Shown: positions 1-7,944 of the stretch, piece after piece
Numbering within the stretch: the first letter of the stretch is position 1
How the letters are laid out: every line of letters starts with the position of its first letter
Position numbers and translations under genes: made by a program
Notes under the pieces: model-generated
What the model was told of the DNA's origin: nothing
The model's input: only the letters and a program-made list of their open reading frames with translations
Databases searched by the model: none
Source of the DNA: UBA2386 sp046306335
GTDB lineage: Bacteria > Planctomycetota > UBA1135 > UBA2386
Assembly: GCA_046306335.1 (NCBI GenBank)
Contig: JBKDXM010000044.1
Span: forward strand, 1-64,000
Direction: 5' to 3'
DNA length: 64,000 nucleotides

Positions 1-55
1 TCGTCGTCAGGGACTCCCCCCTGCCGCCCGCGAGGATCGTCGCACGGCTTGCCAT
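1..55 (-). CDS. Possible start of a second cassette ORF (runs off the window)
   Basis: An ATG at 55-53 on the minus strand opens a frame with no stop up to the window edge (18 codons, beginning MASRATILAGG). It lies just beyond the attC site of the first cassette, where the next cassette of an array would be expected. Only the position and open frame support it; the peptide is not recognised and chance is possible in GC-rich DNA. Confidence 0.25.
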   Translation of the reverse strand, partial: MASRATILAGGRGESLTT

Positions 56-134
56 GGCGTGCCCAAGCGCGTCAGTCCTGCCCAGGCTCAACCGGCGCGA
101 GGGGGCCGGGAGCGGGCTACCGCGAAGCGGTTTC

Positions 135-204
135 GTTCAACGTCTTTGACGCTCAGCCGCCGGCGCCGCTTGGGGCGCCGGTCGGCTGCTGCGTCTCGTT
201 AGCC
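135..204 (-). other. attC recombination site of an integron gene cassette
   Basis: Read on the minus strand the site begins with an R''-like box (GGCTAAC, complement of 198-204) and ends with a perfect GTTRRRY core (GTTGAAC, complement of 135-141). Between them are paired L boxes (GACGC at 148-152 with GCGTC at 191-195) and a 13-bp stem (155-167 with 174-187) around a 6-base loop at 168-173. One base at 182 is unpaired, matching the extrahelical base that integron integrases read in folded attC sites. The R'' box deviates from RYYYAAC at one position. The site overlaps the last 17 codons of the cassette ORF, whose stop at 153-155 lies at the foot of the stem. Integrase-bound attC sites of about 60-140 bp with this order of boxes are the defining mark of integron cassettes. 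Confidence 0.78.
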
Positions 205-743
205 CGTGGAGGTCGCCCACCGACGACATGAAGGGCATGCTCGTAGGCGCCTCCGAAGTCCACTCGAGTGATCTCTCGAAGAGCGTAGGCGGCTGCTCGG
301 TGCATCCAAGTCCCGTCGGGCCGGATCTCGCGTAGGACTACGCGCCGGTCTCCGACGTCGACAACGGCGCCGATCTGACAAACGCCCGGATCGACCTGCT
401 CCCGGTGAATGGTGACCAGAGGAAAACACCGGCCAGCCGATCGAATGACCTGGCGGAAGTCAGCCAGGCGAAGCTGTGGCTTGACAGGTCTGCGGTCGCG
501 CCGGCGCATCAATGCGGTCGCCTTGAAGGTGGCATTCGGCTCCACTCTCAGCTTGCGAATGTCTCGGCTACGGAAGACCTGAAAACCATCGAATCGGATT
601 GCACCATCGATGTTTAGCAGCATGCAGAGATCCGAGCTGACGCCAACGACGTACCCGGTGATGCTCCCCGGCTCGAACCGTCGCTCGAAACGCACCATGT
701 GCCTCCGCCGCATGAAGGCTCTCAGCTCCTGCTCAGTGGCCAT
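153..743 (-). CDS. Integron gene-cassette protein, possibly a double Sm-like fold
   Basis: A 196-residue protein read from ATG at 743, lying between a candidate attI core (808-814) and an attC site (135-204), so it is the coding part of one gene cassette. The DNA is clearly richer in A+T than the surrounding genes, consistent with recent arrival. No signal peptide or membrane segment is visible. Two halves show a similar beta-rich pattern: residues about 28-66 (GYVVGVS...DGFQVFRSRDIRKLRV) and about 123-168 (IGAVVDVGDRRVVL...YALREITRVDF). A strand, a turn, a hydrophobic strand and a terminal '(R/L)(D/E)I(R/T)' resemble the layout of Sm/LSm-like beta-barrels. That resemblance is my inference; the function is unknown. 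Its last residues are encoded by attC DNA and are probably not part of the fold. Confidence 0.7.
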   Translation of the reverse strand: MATEQELRAFMRRRHMVRFERRFEPGSITGYVVGVSSDLCMLLNIDGAIRFDGFQVFRSRDIRKLRVEPNATFKATALMRRRDRRPVKPQLRLADFRQVIRSAGRCFPLVTIHREQVDPGVCQIGAVVDVGDRRVVLREIRPDGTWMHRAAAYALREITRVDFGGAYEHALHVVGGRPPRANETQQPTGAPSGAGG

Positions 744-807
744 GGCTCATCGGGCTAAATCGTCTTCGACAGAAGTGCCGAACATCAGCACTTCCCGACC
801 CCGGTCA

Positions 808-897
808 GCCTAACCCCGCCGCCACCCGCCACAACCCCTTCCACCGCCGCCCCTTCTCCACACGCACCGTCCTTCGGCCGAACTGCCTAATCCCGCC
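808..897 (-). other. Candidate attI site with two direct integrase-box repeats
   Basis: On the minus strand GTTAGGC (complement of 808-814) is a perfect GTTRRRY crossover core, placed where the first cassette would insert. A 13-base box containing it (808-820) recurs at 885-897 with a single mismatch, overlapping the end of the integrase gene. Known attI sites pair a core site with direct-repeat integrase-binding boxes on the integrase side, and this arrangement matches. No attC-like stem is visible between the two boxes, which argues for attI rather than a cassette boundary. If correct, attI lies at the 3' end of intI instead of its 5' end. Confidence 0.45.
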
Positions 898-1882
898 CCT
901 CCGCATCCCGCCGCACCTCGCCCCCATCACCCGCACCGCGCTCGTCTCGCCCCGCCTCGATGCCCTCCAGCGGGCTGCGCACCCCATGCGGTCCCCGGTT
1001 GAGCACATGCGTGTAGATCATGGTCGTGCGCAGGTCGTAGCCGTCCTCCAGCAGGTGCGTCGCGAACGAATGGCGGAAGGTGTGGCACGACGCCCGCTTG
1101 CCGATGCCGGCGCGCAGCACCGCCTCGTGCACGGCCTTCTGCACGGCCGATTCGTGGAAGTGATGGCGCCGGCGCTGGCCGGTCTCGGGATGCACGTAGT
1201 GCCGTGTCGCCGGAAAGAACCACTGCCACGCCAGTTCGCGCCCGGCATTGGGCAGCTTGCGCGCGAGGTTGTTCGGCAGTTCCACCCAGCCAGCGCCGCG
1301 GGCGAGGTCGTCCTGGTGCAGGCGCGCCACGTCCTCGCGCTGCTGCAGCAGCGCGGCGCGGGCCGGCAGCGGCAGCAGGGTCTGCCGGTCCTTGTCGCCC
1401 TTGCCGGCGCGCACGGTGATGGCATTGCGCGCGAAGTCGACGTCCTTGACGCGCAGGCGCACGGCCTCGAGCAGCCGCAGGCCGGCGCCATAGAGCAGGC
1501 TGGCGATCTGGCACGGCACACCGCCGAGGCACCGCAACACCGCGGCGACATCGGAGCGATCGAGGACCACCGGGATGCGCTCGCGGACCGGCGCGCGCGT
1601 CAGCCCGTCGAGCCACGGCAGCTGCACGTCCAGCACGTGGCGATAGAGGAACAGCAGGGCGCAGAGCGCCTGGTTCTGGGTGGCGGCGGCGCAATGTTCG
1701 ACCGTGGCGAGGTGAGACAGGAAGGCAGTGACTTCGACCGGCCCCAGCTCGCGCGGATGCCGCATGCCGTGGAACGTGACGTAGCGGCGGTACCAGTGCA
1801 GGTAAGCCTCTTCGGTGCGCGGGCTGTGATGACGCAGGCGAAGGACGGCGCGCAACTGGTCGGCGAGTCGGGTGGACGGCAT
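887..1882 (-). CDS. intI: Integron integrase (IntI), lacking the LLGH segment
   Basis: A tyrosine recombinase of 331 residues. N-terminal SAM-like DNA-binding domain about 5-85, catalytic domain 100-305. It carries the extra helix region that separates IntI from other tyrosine recombinases (about 197-245: GWVELPNNLARKLPNAG... WQWFFP ... RRRHH). Catalytic candidates are Arg136 (GAGLRLLE), Lys161, His267 and Arg270 (CHTFRHSFATHLLEDGYD) and Tyr290 (TMIYTHVLNRG). The family sequence between 'DIRT' and 'TMIYTHVL' normally has about 12 further residues including LLGH, which supplies a catalytic histidine. Here Thr286 is followed directly by Thr287-Met-Ile-Tyr (junction at 1024/1025), so the segment is missing in frame and the enzyme is probably inactive. 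A charged tail of about 25 residues follows the usual end. The gene points the same way as its cassette, unlike class 1 integrons. Confidence 0.93.
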   Translation of the reverse strand: MPSTRLADQLRAVLRLRHHSPRTEEAYLHWYRRYVTFHGMRHPRELGPVEVTAFLSHLATVEHCAAATQNQALCALLFLYRHVLDVQLPWLDGLTRAPVRERIPVVLDRSDVAAVLRCLGGVPCQIASLLYGAGLRLLEAVRLRVKDVDFARNAITVRAGKGDKDRQTLLPLPARAALLQQREDVARLHQDDLARGAGWVELPNNLARKLPNAGRELAWQWFFPATRHYVHPETGQRRRHHFHESAVQKAVHEAVLRAGIGKRASCHTFRHSFATHLLEDGYDLRTTMIYTHVLNRGPHGVRSPLEGIEAGRDERGAGDGGEVRRDAEGRD

Positions 1883-1996
1883 GCGGCGTTGGTGCCCGCG
1901 TGGCCGGCATGGTTGCAGCCGTACAAGGATGCGACCTCGGGGCGCCTGTCGCTGGTCCTGGCGCCAAGGCCGCGGCTGGCGGGCGCGGACCGCTGG

Positions 1997-2569
1997 TCAG
2001 CGCGCCCCCGCCGTCGCCGGCTTGGCCCTGGCCGCCGCTCGCCGCGCCGGCGCTGGCGCCGGCGGTGCGGGCGCCTTGGCGTTCGAACGCTTCGGCTTCG
2101 CCCGCCCGGCCGCCTTCCCCGCCGCCGTCGCCACGACCAGCATCTGTCCCACGCCGGTCGCCGGCAGTCGCGCGCGTGCATGCTGCGCCGCCGCCGTCAG
2201 CAGCGCGCGCACGTGCGGATAGGCCAACTGCTTGCCATTCGCGATCGGCAGGTAGCGCGTCGCCTTGCCGCTGCCGCGCAGCAGGCCGTGCGGGTCGGGC
2301 AGCGCCGGCCCCTGGTTGAGGTACAGCAACACGCCGTCCGGCCCCCCCGCCAGCGCCACGACCGCGTCGATGCCGCGCGCCGTCGGCGAGTAGCTGAGCA
2401 CGACGAAGCGGCCGTAGTCGTAGACGAGTTCGTTGGCGGTCGGGAAGCGGCGGCGGATGGCGGCGCGCGCGGCGCGCAGCAGGCGCTGCTGCGGCAGCGG
2501 CAGGCGCGCGACGAGGGTTCGCAGCTGCGCGGCGAGGGTCGACGCGGTGCGGGGCGGGCTGGGCGTCAT
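1997..2569 (-). CDS. DUF1801 (YdhG-like) protein with basic Ala/Pro/Lys tail
   Basis: A 190-residue soluble protein. Residues about 20-140 match the DUF1801/YdhG pattern: helix, then ELVYDYGRFVVLSYSPT, a central beta-sheet with LLYLNQGPALPDPHGLL and GSGKATRYL, and a closing helix. The fold is related to YjbR/frataxin-like domains; no catalytic activity is established. From about residue 150 the chain becomes a low-complexity Ala/Lys/Arg/Pro tail of some 40 residues, as in histone-H1-like DNA-binding tails. It sits 114 bp upstream of intI in the same direction but has no obvious link to integron function. A second DUF1801 protein with a similar tail lies at 60262-60840. Confidence 0.82.
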   Translation of the reverse strand: MTPSPPRTASTLAAQLRTLVARLPLPQQRLLRAARAAIRRRFPTANELVYDYGRFVVLSYSPTARGIDAVVALAGGPDGVLLYLNQGPALPDPHGLLRGSGKATRYLPIANGKQLAYPHVRALLTAAAQHARARLPATGVGQMLVVATAAGKAAGRAKPKRSNAKAPAPPAPAPARRAAARAKPATAGAR

Positions 2570-2681
2570 GCGGCAGGCTTCGACGGAACGACGGCGGACC
2601 CGGTCATCGCGTCAGGCGACGCACGCTACCGCACCACCCCGCCCCTTCCCCACCGCCGCCGCCGCGCGTATCCATGCAGCG

Positions 2682-4430
2682 ATGCGCGCCGTCATCGTGC
2701 CGTGGTTGACCCTCGCCGCCCTCGCGCTGCCCGCCGCCGCGCAGAAGCCGGCTGCCGGCAAGAAGCCCGCCACCACCCCCGCCGGCGCGCCGGCCGCCGC
2801 CCCGGCCGAGGCCGCGCCCGCGGATCCGGTGCTGGCCGGCGACGTGACCGCGCTGCGGACGTGGCTGCAGGACTACCGCGTCGGCGCCGCGCGCTTCGTC
2901 AAGGACGGCGTCGTCGACGACGCGGCGGTGGCGACGCTCGACCAGCGCATGCAGAAGGTCGCGCAGTGGAACACGCTGCCGGCCGCGCAGCTGCTGTTCG
3001 AACTCGCGACGGTCGAGCCCAAGCCCGGCGGCGGCGGCGGCGCCGTCGAGCTCGTGGACTTCCAGCGCGAGCTGCAGCCGTGGCGCGTGCAGGCGATGGC
3101 GCACAAGCACCTGCGCACGATGACCGGCGACGGCATCCTGCCATGGCTGCTCGGCAAGCTCGCCACGCCCGGCCTGCGCGCGCAGACCAAGAACAAGGAC
3201 CAGGTCGAAGCCGCCGCGACGCTGCGCGTGCTCGGTGGCCATCCGAGCGTCGAGGCGCAGCTGGAGCTGATGAAGGCCTGCCGCTCGATGCCGACCGAGC
3301 TGCGCGTGCAGGCCGTCAACGCGATGGCCAAGGACCCGACGCTCGACCTCGTGCCGACGCTCGTCGATCTGCTGAAGGACACCGAGCCCAACATCCGCAT
3401 CGCCGCCGCCAACGCGATCGGCGCCGCGCTCGCGCCGCACGTCGACGAGACGCTCGGCAAGAAGCCTGACGCCGCCGTCGCCAAGACGCAGGCCGACGCC
3501 AACGCGCGCCTCGAAGAACTGCTGGTGCGCGACCAGACGTGGCAGGTGCGCAGCGCCGCCGCCTTCGGGCTCGCGGTGCAGAAGTGCAAGTGCGTCATCC
3601 CGCAGCTCATCAAGGGCCTCGAAGCCGAGCTCGGACGCAAGAAGGACCCGTGGGCGATGGACGTGCGGCTGCACAAGATCCTCGAAGGCCTCACCGGCCA
3701 GACGGTCGTGCGCGGCGGCATCGAGCCGTGGAAGCAGTTCTGGGCCAAGGAGGGTGCGTCGTTCGCGGTGCGCACGGTCGCCGACCAGAAGGCGCAGAAG
3801 CCGAAGGAGAACCGCTACGCCAAGTTCTTCGACCTCGAGGTCGAGTCCGACCGCGTGCTGTTCGTCGTCGACTTCAGCGGCTCCATGGCCGAGCCGGCGA
3901 CGCTCACCGGCGCCACCACCAACGCGCAGCCGACGGTGACCGGCACCAAGGCGCAGCTCGTCGTGCAGGAGCTCAAGCGCCTGATCATGTCGCTGCCCGA
4001 CGGCGCGCTGGTCAACCTCGTCGTGTTCAGCGACACGGTGCGCATCTGGCGGCAGGAAGGCGGCCGGCCGGCGCTGGTCAAGCTCGACGACACCGCGCGC
4101 GACGACCTGCTCGGCAACTTCCTCGACACGCTGCGGCCCAACGGCCCGACCAACCTCTACGACGCGCTCAACAGCGCGCTCGACTTCGGCGGCCGCGGCC
4201 TGCACGACAAGTACTACGCCGCCGGCTTCGACACGCTGTACGTGATCAGCGACGGCGCGCCGAGCGTCGGCGAGGTCGTCGACAAGGAGGAGATCCGCCG
4301 ACGCGTGCGCGAGACCAACCGTTTGCGGCGGATCGCCATCCACTGCGTCACGTTCGGCAACAAGAACGACACCGACTTCCTCGGCCCGCTCGCCGAGGAG
4401 AACGGCGGCCGCCACATCCACGTGGAATGA
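2682..4430 (+). CDS. Secreted HEAT-repeat / von Willebrand factor A protein
   Basis: A 582-residue exported protein started at ATG 2682, the only start that puts a signal peptide at the N-terminus (residues 1-21, ending ALPAAAQ). An Ala/Pro/Lys linker follows to about 48. Residues about 100-340 form helical HEAT-like repeats (e.g. IRIAAANAIG, VRSAAAFGLA). The C-terminal VWA domain starts near 390, with the metal-binding MIDAS set visible: Asp397-Phe-Ser-Gly-Ser, a threonine near 490 (GPTNLYDAL) and Asp near 524 (SDGAPS). Such proteins bind partner proteins through a divalent metal outside the cytoplasm; the ligand is unknown. A divergent gene precedes it, and the next gene starts 70 bp downstream. 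Confidence 0.9.
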   Translation: MRAVIVPWLTLAALALPAAAQKPAAGKKPATTPAGAPAAAPAEAAPADPVLAGDVTALRTWLQDYRVGAARFVKDGVVDDAAVATLDQRMQKVAQWNTLPAAQLLFELATVEPKPGGGGGAVELVDFQRELQPWRVQAMAHKHLRTMTGDGILPWLLGKLATPGLRAQTKNKDQVEAAATLRVLGGHPSVEAQLELMKACRSMPTELRVQAVNAMAKDPTLDLVPTLVDLLKDTEPNIRIAAANAIGAALAPHVDETLGKKPDAAVAKTQADANARLEELLVRDQTWQVRSAAAFGLAVQKCKCVIPQLIKGLEAELGRKKDPWAMDVRLHKILEGLTGQTVVRGGIEPWKQFWAKEGASFAVRTVADQKAQKPKENRYAKFFDLEVESDRVLFVVDFSGSMAEPATLTGATTNAQPTVTGTKAQLVVQELKRLIMSLPDGALVNLVVFSDTVRIWRQEGGRPALVKLDDTARDDLLGNFLDTLRPNGPTNLYDALNSALDFGGRGLHDKYYAAGFDTLYVISDGAPSVGEVVDKEEIRRRVRETNRLRRIAIHCVTFGNKNDTDFLGPLAEENGGRHIHVE

Positions 4431-4499
4431 GTCGCCGCGCCGCTTGCGCAGCGACGCTGGTTGCGATTGCATCTCTGCCCCCCGATTCCAAGCCCGGCC

Positions 4500-5264
4500 A
4501 TGAGCATGCCCGCACCCCAACCAATGTCCGGCGAAGCGTTCGCCGTCGAACGCCTGCGCGAGAACCCCGACCTCGACTACGCCGAACTGCGCCGCCTCGC
4601 CAACGAGGCGGGCATCGCGATCCAGCCGATCCAGTACGGCCGCGCCCGCAAGCAGCTCGCCCTGCCGGCCCTGGCCAAGACGACCCGCCCGGCAGCGCCA
4701 GCCAAGGCCCCGGCGGCGGCGGCCCGGACGAACGACGACGACGGGATGGCCGACGGCGGCGACGTCGACGCGGACGCTGACGCGACCGACACCCGCGCCC
4801 AGGACGCCGGCCGCGCGCCGGCCGCTGCGGCGGGCGCGCCGCGCCGCCGCGGCTCGGACGCGTTCGACTTCCTGGTCAGCGAGTTGCGCCGCGACGGCAC
4901 CCTCGCGTACGGCGAACTGCGCGCCGCGTGCGAGCAGCGCGGCTGGAAGATCGCGCCGATCATGTACGGCCGCGCCAAGGCCGTGCTCGGCCTCGTGCCG
5001 GTCAAGCCGCGTGGCTCGGGCAAGGCCGCCACGGCCACCACGGCCGCGTCTGCCGCCGCCGCGAGCGCGCCCGTGCGCGCCGCCCTGCCGCGTACGCTGA
5101 AGCAGGTCGAGTCGGTCGCCGCCGACCGCTTCCAGCAGCAGCTCGACGACGTCCGCAACGTCGAACAGCTCGTCGCCATCGTCAAGCAGATCGATGCCGA
5201 GCGCCGCCGGCTGCGCGAGCTGCTCGAAGACATCGCCGCCCGCATCGACGAAGCCCTGGGCTGA
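4500..5264 (+). CDS. Unrecognised protein with a duplicated small domain and C-terminal coiled coil
   Basis: A 254-residue cytoplasmic protein; ATG 4500 is preferred over an upstream in-frame ATG at 4461 because the intervening residues show no conserved character. It holds two copies of a roughly 40-residue unit, about 14-54 and 120-165. Both share a leading helix, 'D/L-x-Y-x-EL-R', a second helix and a closing 'I-x-PI-x-YGRA(R/K)' turn. Spacing and charge suggest a winged-helix-like or SAP-like DNA-binding unit, which is inference. Between them is an acidic Asp/Ala/Thr linker. Residues about 200-254 are a heptad-like helix (VEQLVAIVKQIDAERRRLRELLEDI), suggesting dimerisation. A two-site DNA-binding dimer is plausible but unproven. 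Confidence 0.75.
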   Translation: MSMPAPQPMSGEAFAVERLRENPDLDYAELRRLANEAGIAIQPIQYGRARKQLALPALAKTTRPAAPAKAPAAAARTNDDDGMADGGDVDADADATDTRAQDAGRAPAAAAGAPRRRGSDAFDFLVSELRRDGTLAYGELRAACEQRGWKIAPIMYGRAKAVLGLVPVKPRGSGKAATATTAASAAAASAPVRAALPRTLKQVESVAADRFQQQLDDVRNVEQLVAIVKQIDAERRRLRELLEDIAARIDEALG

Positions 5265-5346
5265 TCGCTTGGTTGTGGGTGCCGGCTGCAGCGCCGCCGC
5301 CAGCGACGGTGGCCGCACGCCGCAGCCCGCCACGATCCGCCGTCTC

Positions 5347-6897
5347 CTACCCCCGCGCCGAACCCACCGCCGCGACGGCGCATTCGGCCGAACGGGCTGC
5401 GCCCTCGAGCGTCGCCGGCAACCCGGTGTCGGTCCAATCGCCGCAGACGAACAGGTTGGCCGGACCGTCCGGCAAGCGGCCAGGCGCTGGCCGCGCGGCG
5501 GCGCTGCCGACGGCGGCGACGAACGTCGCGCGCTGCTCCTTGCGCACGCGCACCGACGCGCCGGCGAGCGCCGCCTCCGGCACGTAGGCGGCGAGCTGCG
5601 CCAGCGCGCGGCCGGCGATCGCGTCGACGGTCTGGCCGTCGAGCGAACGATCGCCGCCGGACAGCAGCGCGCACTGGCGGGGGTCGCCGCCCGGGGTGCG
5701 CAGCACGAAGTGGAACGGCGCGCCGTCGACCAGCGCCACCACCGGGCCGTCGTCGGGCAGCGGCGGCGCCGTCGGCGCGAGCGTCACGTACGCACTGACG
5801 ATCGGCGAGCCGTCGAGCCGGCCGAGCGGCTCCGGCAGCGACGGCAGCGCCGCGCGCACCGCGAACCACGGCAGCGCCGAGACGACGACGTCGCCGGGGC
5901 GAAGCACGATGCGTTCGCCGTCGGCGAGCCCGATGGCGGCGACGGCGGGCGCGGCGTCGCCGGCGCGGCGGGTGGCGGCCGGCGGCGCGCCGCGCGTTAA
6001 CCCCGTCGCGGCAGGCGACCGTTCGGCAGACGCCGACGTCGCCGACGGGGCCGTTGCCGTCGCCGCCAAGCCCGCGCCCGCCGCGAGTTCAAGCGCCTGC
6101 ACGCGCGCGCCGCAGCGCACCGCGACGCCGGCGGCGGCGAGCGCCTGCGGCGCCGGGTCGCCGAACACTTCGCCCCACGGCCGCGTCGGCAGCCAGAACG
6201 CCGCGCGCGCCGCGCTGCCGGTGAACGCTTCGCGCAGCGTCGCCAGGAAGTCGGCGGCGGCGCACTGTTCGGGCTCGACGTTCATGATCGCGCGGCACAG
6301 TGGCCGCCACAGGTGCGCGTCGGGCGCGCCGGTCTGGCGGTGCCGCGCCAGCCACGCGGCGAGCGTGCGGTCCTTCGGCGTCGGCAGCAGCGACATGGCC
6401 ATGCCCCACAAGGCCCGCAGGCGCGCGCCCCACGGCATGCCGAAGGTGCACAGCGCCAGCGGCAACGCCAGCGGCACGGGCAGGCGCGACAGCCGCAGGC
6501 ACAGCGTGCGGCCGCCGGGGGCGCGGTAGGCCATCGCCAGCGCGCGGTCCTGCTGGAACAGCGCCTCGGTGCCGAGCCGCCGCAGCAGCGCGCGCGTGGC
6601 GCGGTAGCAGCCGAGCATCGCGTGCGGGCCGTTGTCGAGATGGCGCTCGGCGGCCTTGTCGAAGGACGAGAACGCGCGGCCGCCGAGCCAGCCGCGCGAT
6701 TCGAGCAGCGTGGTGCGGAAGCCGCGGTCGGCGAGGCCGAACGCCGCCGTCAGGCCGGCGACGCCGCCGCCGAGCACGTAGGCGGCGGGGGCGTCGGCGG
6801 CCGGCGTCGCGGCCGGCGTCGGCGCGGACCCAGTCGCGGGCGCCGCGGCACCAGATGCAGAGAACGGCGCCGCCGACGACGCCCCGTCCGTCGTCAC
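5347..6897 (-). CDS. hpnE: Hydroxysqualene dehydroxylase HpnE
   Basis: A 516-residue FAD-dependent amine-oxidase-family enzyme that reduces hydroxysqualene to squalene, the last step of the HpnCDE route. After a disordered Ala/Pro/Ser leader the dinucleotide-binding motif is clear: Gly43-Gly-Gly-Val-Ala-Gly with the downstream acidic residue in LLESRGWLGGRA. HpnE-typical stretches follow (DNGPHAMLGCYRAT, PLCRAIMNVEPEQCAA) and a C-terminal FAD segment (NLFVCGDWTDTGLPATLEGA). The GTG start at 6897 overlaps the hpnD stop as GTGA, so the two are translationally coupled. A low-complexity insertion of about 50 residues interrupts the middle of the protein, probably a surface loop. Confidence 0.93.
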   Translation of the reverse strand: MTTDGASSAAPFSASGAAAPATGSAPTPAATPAADAPAAYVLGGGVAGLTAAFGLADRGFRTTLLESRGWLGGRAFSSFDKAAERHLDNGPHAMLGCYRATRALLRRLGTEALFQQDRALAMAYRAPGGRTLCLRLSRLPVPLALPLALCTFGMPWGARLRALWGMAMSLLPTPKDRTLAAWLARHRQTGAPDAHLWRPLCRAIMNVEPEQCAAADFLATLREAFTGSAARAAFWLPTRPWGEVFGDPAPQALAAAGVAVRCGARVQALELAAGAGLAATATAPSATSASAERSPAATGLTRGAPPAATRRAGDAAPAVAAIGLADGERIVLRPGDVVVSALPWFAVRAALPSLPEPLGRLDGSPIVSAYVTLAPTAPPLPDDGPVVALVDGAPFHFVLRTPGGDPRQCALLSGGDRSLDGQTVDAIAGRALAQLAAYVPEAALAGASVRVRKEQRATFVAAVGSAAARPAPGRLPDGPANLFVCGDWTDTGLPATLEGAARSAECAVAAVGSARG

Positions 6898-7784
6898 GGC
6901 CGCACTCCGGCGAACACCTGCAGCGCCAGCCAGACCTTCTTGGCCTTGCCGACGCGCACGCGCGGGCCGCGCAGGTCGGCGTCGGGGGCGCGCAGCTTGG
7001 CGAGCAACGCGCCGTACACCGCGCCCATCACGCGCGCGGGCACCAGCGCGCGGCGGTCGGCGCGCGGCAGGCGGCGCAGCGCGGCGTGCGCGGCGGCGAA
7101 GTGGCCAGCAGCGGCTTCGGCGAGCTTGGCGCGGACGCGCGCGATCGGGCCACCTGGAGCGTATGCCGCCGCCGGCCCCGCGCCGGCGAGCCAACTGCGC
7201 TCGCAGCCGGCGGCGACGAGCCACGTGGCGGGCACGTAGCAGCGGCCGCCCTCGGCGTCGCCGCGCAGGTCGCGCAGGATGTTGGTGCGCTGCAGCGCGT
7301 GGCCGAGTTCGTCGGCGTACGTGCGCGCGTCCGGCGACGTCGGGCCGAGCACGTGCAGGCACGCGAGGCCGACGGCCGATGCGACGCGGTAGCAGTAGCG
7401 CGCCAGCTCGGCGTCGTCGGGGAACGGCCGCGGCGCGAGGTCGGTGGCGACGCCGTCGAGCAGGTCGTCGAGCGGCCCCGGCGGCATGGCAAAGCGCGCC
7501 ATCGCCGCCTGCAGCGCGCGGCCGACGGGCGTCTGCGCGCGGCCGGCGGCGGCGGCGTGCAGTTCGCCGCGCCAGAACGCCAACCGCCCGGCGCCGGTCG
7601 CCGGATCGGGCGCGTCGTCGACGGCGTCGTCGGCGACGCGGCAGAAGGCGTAGATCGCGGTCATGCCGGCGCGCCGTTCGGCGTCCATGCAGGCGAAGCC
7701 GGCGAGGAAGTTCGAGCCCGACCGCGCCGTCACGACGGCGGGGTCGAAGTCGGCGCTCGGCGGCCGCAGCACGGCGACGTTCAT
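6894..7784 (-). CDS. hpnD: Presqualene diphosphate synthase HpnD
   Basis: A 296-residue all-helical squalene/phytoene-synthase-family enzyme that condenses two farnesyl diphosphates to presqualene diphosphate. First Asp-rich motif: FCRVADDAVDD (Asp52, Asp53, Asp56). Second: TNILRDLRGDAEGGRCYVP. Both bind diphosphate through magnesium. SGSNFLAGF near the N-terminus is typical of HpnD rather than HpnC. ATG 7784 is chosen because the family begins shortly before this motif; an upstream ATG at 7826 would add unconserved residues. It lies 160 bp downstream of hpnC and overlaps hpnE by four bases, so the order is hpnC-hpnD-hpnE in one direction. Confidence 0.93.
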   Translation of the reverse strand: MNVAVLRPPSADFDPAVVTARSGSNFLAGFACMDAERRAGMTAIYAFCRVADDAVDDAPDPATGAGRLAFWRGELHAAAAGRAQTPVGRALQAAMARFAMPPGPLDDLLDGVATDLAPRPFPDDAELARYCYRVASAVGLACLHVLGPTSPDARTYADELGHALQRTNILRDLRGDAEGGRCYVPATWLVAAGCERSWLAGAGPAAAYAPGGPIARVRAKLAEAAAGHFAAAHAALRRLPRADRRALVPARVMGAVYGALLAKLRAPDADLRGPRVRVGKAKKVWLALQVFAGVRP

Positions 7785-7944
7785 CGGCGGCCTCCGGCGC
7801 TGGCAGCGCACGCCGTGGACGCGCACGCGCCGCCGAACCGGACTGCGCGGACCACTCCGCCGCAGCGTGCGCGGTCGTCGCCGGCAGCCGGCGATGGCGC
7901 CGCAGCCGCGCCCTGCGCGCGCGAGGACACGCCAGCGCGCGCAC

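Noticed and set aside
86..92. A second GTTRRRY-type core (GCTCAAC on the plus strand) as an alternative attC end
   Set aside because: It lacks paired L boxes and a stem at the right distance; the core at 135-141 has both.
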